Source of the DNA: Citrobacter amalonaticus
Lineage (GTDB): Bacteria; Pseudomonadota; Gammaproteobacteria; Enterobacterales; Enterobacteriaceae
Reading direction: 5' to 3'
Assembly: GCF_018252635.1 (NCBI RefSeq)
Contig: NZ_JAGTXM010000005.1
Coordinates: 186,001-250,000 of the forward strand
Length of the DNA: 64,000 bases
Numbering within the stretch: the stretch's first letter is position 1; each line of letters starts with the position of its first letter. A program made the translations under genes and the position numbers. Below, one piece after another: positions 59,871-64,000 of the stretch. The notes beneath the pieces are model-generated. The model made no database searches. It was not told the DNA's origin and saw only the letters and a list, made by a program, of their open reading frames with translations.

Positions 59871-61478
59871 ATGAGTATTTCCTTGAAGAAGTCAGGGATG
59901 CTGAAGCTTGGTCTGAGCCTTGTGGCTATGACTGTCGCAGCAAGTGTACAGGCAAAAACTCTGGTTTATTGTTCAGAAGGTTCTCCTGAAGGGTTCAACC
60001 CGCAGCTGTTTACTTCTGGCACAACCTATGACGCCAGCTCAGTACCTATCTATAACCGTCTGGTTGAATTTAAAACCGGGACGACGGAAGTGATTCCGGG
60101 CCTCGCTGAGAAGTGGGAAATCAGTGAAGACGGTAAAACCTACACCTTCCACCTGCGTCAGGGCGTGAAGTGGCAGGACAATAAAGAGTTCAAACCGACG
60201 CGTGATTTCAATGCTGATGACGTGGTGTTCTCTTTCGATCGTCAGAAAAACGCACAAAACCCGTACCACAAAGTCTCTGGCGGCAGCTATGAATACTTTG
60301 AAGGCATGGGCCTGCAAGACCTGATCACTGAAGTGAAGAAAGTGGACGATAAAACCGTTCAGTTCGTGTTGACGCGTCCTGAAGCACCGTTCCTCGCTGA
60401 CCTGGCGATGGACTTCGCCTCTATTCTTTCTAAAGAATATGCTGACAACATGATGAAAGCCGGTACGCCGGAAAAAGTGGATCTTAACCCAATCGGTACC
60501 GGTCCGTTCCAGCTGCAGCAGTACCAGAAAGATTCCCGTATTCTCTACAAAGCGTTTGAAGGTTACTGGGGCACCAAGCCGCAGATCGACCGTCTGGTCT
60601 TCTCCATCACGCCTGACGCTTCCGTGCGTTACGCCAAACTGCAGAAGAACGAGTGTCAGGTGATGCCGTACCCGAACCCGGCTGACATCGCGCGCATGAA
60701 GCAGGACAAAAACATCAATCTGATGGAGCAGGCGGGTCTGAACGTCGGTTACCTCTCTTTCAATACCGAGAAAAAACCGTTCGATGACGTGAAAGTACGT
60801 CAGGCGTTGACCTATGCAGTAAACAAAGATGCGATCATCAAAGCGGTTTATCAGGGTGCGGGCGTGGCCGCGAAGAACCTGATCCCGCCAACCATGTGGG
60901 GCTATAACGACGACGTTAAAGACTACACCTATGATCCTGAGAAAGCGAAAGCCCTGCTGAAAGAAGCCGGTCAGGATAAAGGCTTTACCGTTGAGCTGTG
61001 GGCAATGCCGGTACAGCGCCCGTACAACCCGAACGCTCGCCGTATGGCCGAGATGGTTCAGGCTGACTGGGCGAAGATTGGCGTTCAGGCCAAGATCGTA
61101 ACCTACGAGTGGGGCGAGTATCTGAAACGCGCCAAAGCGGGTGAGCACCAGGCCGTTATGATGGGCTGGACCGGCGACAATGGGGATCCGGATAACTTCT
61201 TCGCAACCCTGTTCAGCTGCGCGGCGGCGAAAGATGGTTCTAACTACTCTCGCTGGTGCTACAAGCCGTTTGAAGACCTGATTCAGCCGGCGCGTGCGAC
61301 CGACGACCACAACAAGCGTATTGAACTCTACAAACAGGCTCAGGTTGTGATGCACGATCAGGCTCCGGCGCTGATCGTGGCTCACTCCACCGTGTACGAG
61401 CCAGTGCGTAAAGAAGTCAAAGGCTATGTGGTTGATCCATTAGGCAAACACCACTTCGAAAACGTCTCAGTCGAATAA
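59871..61478 (+). CDS. dppA: dipeptide-binding protein DppA
   Basis: This 535-residue periplasmic binding protein for dipeptides is also used for haem and in chemotaxis through Tap. It has a signal peptide (MLKLGLSLVAMTVAASVQA, cleavage near residue 28) and the SBP family 5 fold, with KTLVYCSEGSPEGFNPQ at the mature start. The length equals E. coli DppA. GGAGCAGAAG precedes the ATG. It is the first gene of dppABCDF. Confidence 0.97.
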   Translation: MSISLKKSGMLKLGLSLVAMTVAASVQAKTLVYCSEGSPEGFNPQLFTSGTTYDASSVPIYNRLVEFKTGTTEVIPGLAEKWEISEDGKTYTFHLRQGVKWQDNKEFKPTRDFNADDVVFSFDRQKNAQNPYHKVSGGSYEYFEGMGLQDLITEVKKVDDKTVQFVLTRPEAPFLADLAMDFASILSKEYADNMMKAGTPEKVDLNPIGTGPFQLQQYQKDSRILYKAFEGYWGTKPQIDRLVFSITPDASVRYAKLQKNECQVMPYPNPADIARMKQDKNINLMEQAGLNVGYLSFNTEKKPFDDVKVRQALTYAVNKDAIIKAVYQGAGVAAKNLIPPTMWGYNDDVKDYTYDPEKAKALLKEAGQDKGFTVELWAMPVQRPYNPNARRMAEMVQADWAKIGVQAKIVTYEWGEYLKRAKAGEHQAVMMGWTGDNGDPDNFFATLFSCAAAKDGSNYSRWCYKPFEDLIQPARATDDHNKRIELYKQAQVVMHDQAPALIVAHSTVYEPVRKEVKGYVVDPLGKHHFENVSVE

Positions 61479-61496
61479 TAAAAGCAACGTCAGGTA

Positions 61497-61576
61497 AGCG
61501 CTACGCACCGTTAAGTCGGTCCGTGTAGCGCTACCCGGCAGTAATGCTTTATCCCCTTCTCATTGAGGAGGGGATA
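61497..61576 (+). other. dppA-dppB intergenic hairpins
   Basis: A bulged hairpin (61497-61510 with 61517-61532; AGCGCTAC/GTAGCGCT) is followed by a second stem TATCCCCT (61550-61557) with AGGGGATA (61569-61576). Such structures commonly protect the binding-protein message so that dppA exceeds dppBCDF. No T-run follows. Confidence 0.6.
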
Positions 61577-61638
61577 AGATTTGTGAGCAATACAGACTCA
61601 CGGTTCCAGGCCGTGTGTCATGAGAGAGAATCCGGGTT

Positions 61639-62658
61639 ATGTTGCAGTTCATTCTCCGACGTTTGGGACTCGTCATCCCCACGTTTATCGGTATCACCCT
61701 TCTCACCTTTGCTTTTGTCCATATGATCCCCGGCGATCCGGTGATGATCATGGCAGGTGAGCGTGGTATCTCCCCTGAGCGTCATGCTCAACTGTTGGCT
61801 GAACTCGGTCTCGATAAGCCGATGTGGCAGCAGTACCTCCATTATATCTGGGGGGTAATGCATGGTGATTTAGGTATCTCGCTGAAAAGCCGTTTACCGG
61901 TGTGGGACGAGTTCGTGCCTCGCTTCAAAGCGACGCTGGAACTGGGTGTCTGCGCCATGATTTTCGCCACCGCCGTGGGTATTCCCGTGGGCGTTCTTGC
62001 CGCCGTTAAGCGCGGTTCCATTTTCGATCATACCGCTGTCGGCCTGGCGCTGACCGGTTACTCCATGCCTATCTTCTGGTGGGGCATGATGCTGATCATG
62101 TTGGTCTCGGTACAGCTCAATTTGACCCCTGTCTCCGGGCGCGTCAGCGATATGGTGTTCCTTGATGACTCGAACCCGCTGACCGGTTTTATGCTGATCG
62201 ACACTGCCATCTGGGGTGAAGAAGGTAACTTCATCGATGCCGTGGCGCATATGATCCTGCCCGCGATGGTGCTTGGCACCATCCCTCTGGCGGTGATCGT
62301 GCGTATGACCCGTTCGTCGATGCTGGAAGTGCTGGGTGAAGATTACATCCGTACCGCGCGCGCTAAAGGGTTGACGCGGATGCGCGTCATCATCATTCAC
62401 GCGCTGCGTAACGCCATGTTGCCGGTGGTGACCGTGATTGGTCTACAGGTGGGAACGCTGCTGGCGGGTGCCATTCTGACCGAAACCATTTTCTCGTGGC
62501 CTGGCCTTGGGCGCTGGCTGATTGATGCGCTGCAACGTCGCGATTATCCGGTTGTGCAGGGTGGGGTGTTACTGGTAGCGACGATGATTATTCTCGTCAA
62601 CCTGCTGGTCGACCTGCTGTACGGCGTGGTGAACCCGCGTATTCGTCATAAGAAGTAA
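61639..62658 (+). CDS. dppB: dipeptide ABC transporter permease DppB
   Basis: This 339-residue inner-membrane permease has about six hydrophobic segments, an N-terminal MLQFILRRLGLVIPTFIGIT characteristic of DppB/OppB, and the cytosolic EAA loop (EDYIRTARAKGLTRMRVIIIHALRNAMLP) that contacts the ATPases. The length equals E. coli DppB. It lies nine bases before dppC. Confidence 0.97.
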   Translation: MLQFILRRLGLVIPTFIGITLLTFAFVHMIPGDPVMIMAGERGISPERHAQLLAELGLDKPMWQQYLHYIWGVMHGDLGISLKSRLPVWDEFVPRFKATLELGVCAMIFATAVGIPVGVLAAVKRGSIFDHTAVGLALTGYSMPIFWWGMMLIMLVSVQLNLTPVSGRVSDMVFLDDSNPLTGFMLIDTAIWGEEGNFIDAVAHMILPAMVLGTIPLAVIVRMTRSSMLEVLGEDYIRTARAKGLTRMRVIIIHALRNAMLPVVTVIGLQVGTLLAGAILTETIFSWPGLGRWLIDALQRRDYPVVQGGVLLVATMIILVNLLVDLLYGVVNPRIRHKK

Positions 62659-62667
62659 GGGGCCATC

Positions 62668-63570
62668 ATGTCACAGGTTACTGATAATAAAGTTATTGCT
62701 GCACCGGTGCCGATGACGCCGATGCAGGAGTTCTGGCACTATTTTAAGCGCAATAAAGGCGCCGTGGTGGGACTGGTATACGTCGCGATCATGATCCTGA
62801 TTGCGGTATTCGCCAACTTCCTGGCACCGTATAACCCGGCTGACCAGTTCCGCGATATCCTGCTGGCGCCGCCGGCCTGGCAGGAAGGCGGTAGCATGGC
62901 GCATCTGTTAGGGACTGACGATGTGGGCCGCGATATCCTGTCGCGCCTGATGTACGGTGCGCGTTTGTCGCTGCTGGTGGGCTGTCTGGTGGTGGTGCTG
63001 TCGCTGGTAATGGGCGTCGTGCTGGGCCTTGTTGCCGGCTACTTCGGCGGCATCGTTGATAACATCATTATGCGTATCGTCGATATCATGCTGGCGTTGC
63101 CGAGCCTGCTGCTCGCACTGGTGCTGGTGGCGGTATTCGGCCCTTCGATTGGAAACGCCGCGCTGGCGCTGACGTTCGTGGCGCTGCCACACTATGTGCG
63201 ACTGACGCGCGCCGCCGTGCTGGTGGAGGTTAACCGCGACTACGTGACCGCTTCCCGCGTGGCGGGGGCCGGCGCGATGCGCCAGATGTTCATCAACATC
63301 TTTCCAAATTGCCTTGCGCCGCTGATCGTTCAGGCGTCGCTCGGATTTTCTAACGCCATTCTCGATATGGCCGCGCTTGGCTTCCTGGGCATGGGTGCGC
63401 AACCGCCAACGCCGGAGTGGGGCACTATGCTCGCCGATGTGTTGCAGTTCGCGCAAAGCGCCTGGTGGGTCGTGACCTTCCCGGGTCTGGCGATCCTGCT
63501 GACGGTGCTGGCATTTAACCTGATGGGTGACGGTCTGCGTGACGCGCTCGATCCCAAACTGAAGCAGTAA
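62668..63570 (+). CDS. dppC: dipeptide ABC transporter permease DppC
   Basis: This 300-residue second permease subunit has an N-terminal OppC-type segment ([20 protein letters not shown]), [26 protein letters not shown], and the EAA loop ([25 protein letters not shown]). It is the usual length. The gene lies between dppB and dppD with ten bases or fewer on each side. Confidence 0.97.
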   Translation: MSQVTDNKVIAAPVPMTPMQEFWHYFKRNKGAVVGLVYVAIMILIAVFANFLAPYNPADQFRDILLAPPAWQEGGSMAHLLGTDDVGRDILSRLMYGARLSLLVGCLVVVLSLVMGVVLGLVAGYFGGIVDNIIMRIVDIMLALPSLLLALVLVAVFGPSIGNAALALTFVALPHYVRLTRAAVLVEVNRDYVTASRVAGAGAMRQMFINIFPNCLAPLIVQASLGFSNAILDMAALGFLGMGAQPPTPEWGTMLADVLQFAQSAWWVVTFPGLAILLTVLAFNLMGDGLRDALDPKLKQ

Positions 63571-63580
63571 GAGGTTCGAG

Positions 63581-64000
63581 ATGGCGTTATTAAATGTAGA
63601 TAAATTATCGGTGCATTTCGGCGATGTTGGCTCCGAATTCCGTGCCGTGGACCGCATCAGCTACAGTGTGAATCAGGGTGAAGTCGTCGGTATTGTCGGT
63701 GAATCAGGTTCAGGAAAATCGGTCAGTTCACTGGCGATCATGGGGCTGATTGATTTTCCAGGCCGCGTGATGGCGGAAAACCTGCTGTTCAACGGTCAGG
63801 ACCTGAAGCGAATTTCAGAGAAAGAGCGACGTAACCTGGTTGGCGCTGAAGTGGCGATGATTTTTCAGGACCCGATGACCAGCCTGAACCCGTGCTACAC
63901 CGTCGGCTTCCAGATTATGGAAGCGATCAAGGTACATCAGGGCGGTAACAAGAAAACCCGTCGTCAGCGGGCGATTGACCTGTTGAACCAGGTAGGGATC
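63581..64000 (+). CDS. dppD: dipeptide ABC transporter ATPase DppD, 3' end cut by window
   Basis: The first 140 codons of an ABC ATPase begin with [15 protein letters not shown]. Walker A GESGSGKS (near residues 40-47) and the Q-loop [12 protein letters not shown] are visible; the signature and Walker B motifs lie outside the window. It follows dppC by ten bases with GAGG before the ATG. By gene order it is DppD, pairing with DppF beyond the window. Confidence 0.96.
   Translation, partial: MALLNVDKLSVHFGDVGSEFRAVDRISYSVNQGEVVGIVGESGSGKSVSSLAIMGLIDFPGRVMAENLLFNGQDLKRISEKERRNLVGAEVAMIFQDPMTSLNPCYTVGFQIMEAIKVHQGGNKKTRRQRAIDLLNQVGI

Noticed and set aside
60039-61385. 448-codon open frame antisense to dppA
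   Set aside because: Same reason: it is an artefact of codon use in a highly expressed gene.

Overview
This window is ordinary enterobacterial chromosome. Almost every gene has a close Escherichia coli K-12 counterpart, in the K-12 order of the lld-mtl-sel-mal-xyl-gly-dpp segment. Differences from K-12 point to Citrobacter or a near relative, with Salmonella as the alternative: a cueP gene next to cspA, a 2-ketogluconate (kgu) operon fused onto ghrB, an aromatic-acid transporter between yiaF and yiaG, no rhs element beside yibF, and no yiaK-sgbE operon. The genus is an inference from gene content and remembered E. coli proteins; no search was run. No phage, transposase, integrase, CRISPR array or plasmid gene was seen.

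Layout. 1-3.6 kb: lldP-lldR-lldD, the L-lactate operon (minus strand), with two matching LldR-type operators. 3.6-8.8 kb: yibL, yibT and the mannitol operon mtlA-mtlD-mtlR with four consensus CRP sites. 8.8-21.1 kb: yibI-yibH, yibF, selA-selB (selenocysteine insertion), yiaY, aldB, a small unknown membrane protein, then yiaW-yiaV (a second copy of the yibI-yibH pair), yiaU and yiaT. 21.1-27.4 kb: an AT-rich orphan winged-helix regulator, the ferredoxin-like ysaA, avtA, malS and bax. 27.4-35.7 kb: the complete xylose system, with xylR and xylFGH on the minus strand and xylAB on the plus strand. 35.8-42.5 kb: yiaB, wecH, ysaB, glyQ-glyS, cueP, cspA and yiaG. 42.7-50.5 kb: an aromatic-acid:H+ symporter, yiaF, and a complete 2-ketogluconate operon (ptxS-like repressor, kguE, kguK, kguT, ghrB acting as kguD). 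50.5-58.9 kb: yiaD, bisC, yiaC, tag, yhjY, yhjX and eptB. 59-64 kb: a proline tRNA (CGG), a duplicated 84-bp REP/BIME unit, and dppA-dppB-dppC-dppD, cut by the window end.

Most of the window is peripheral carbon metabolism: L-lactate, mannitol, maltodextrin, xylose, 2-ketogluconate and dipeptides, each with local regulators or recognisable operator sites (LldR, CRP, MalT, CueR-type, LacI-type, YpdB-type). Gene pairs are tightly coupled: lldP/lldR, lldR/lldD, mtlD/mtlR, selA/selB and xylG/xylH overlap, and tag overlaps yiaC by 20 bases.

I found no convincing new multi-gene system. The best leads are accessory insertions in this conserved backbone: the kgu operon with its perfect 14-bp palindrome; the orphan AAHS transporter whose upstream region carries IclR/PcaR-like boxes; cueP with a 19-bp-spacer MerR-type promoter; the winged-helix regulator sitting where K-12 has the yiaK-sgbE operon; and a few small unknown proteins.
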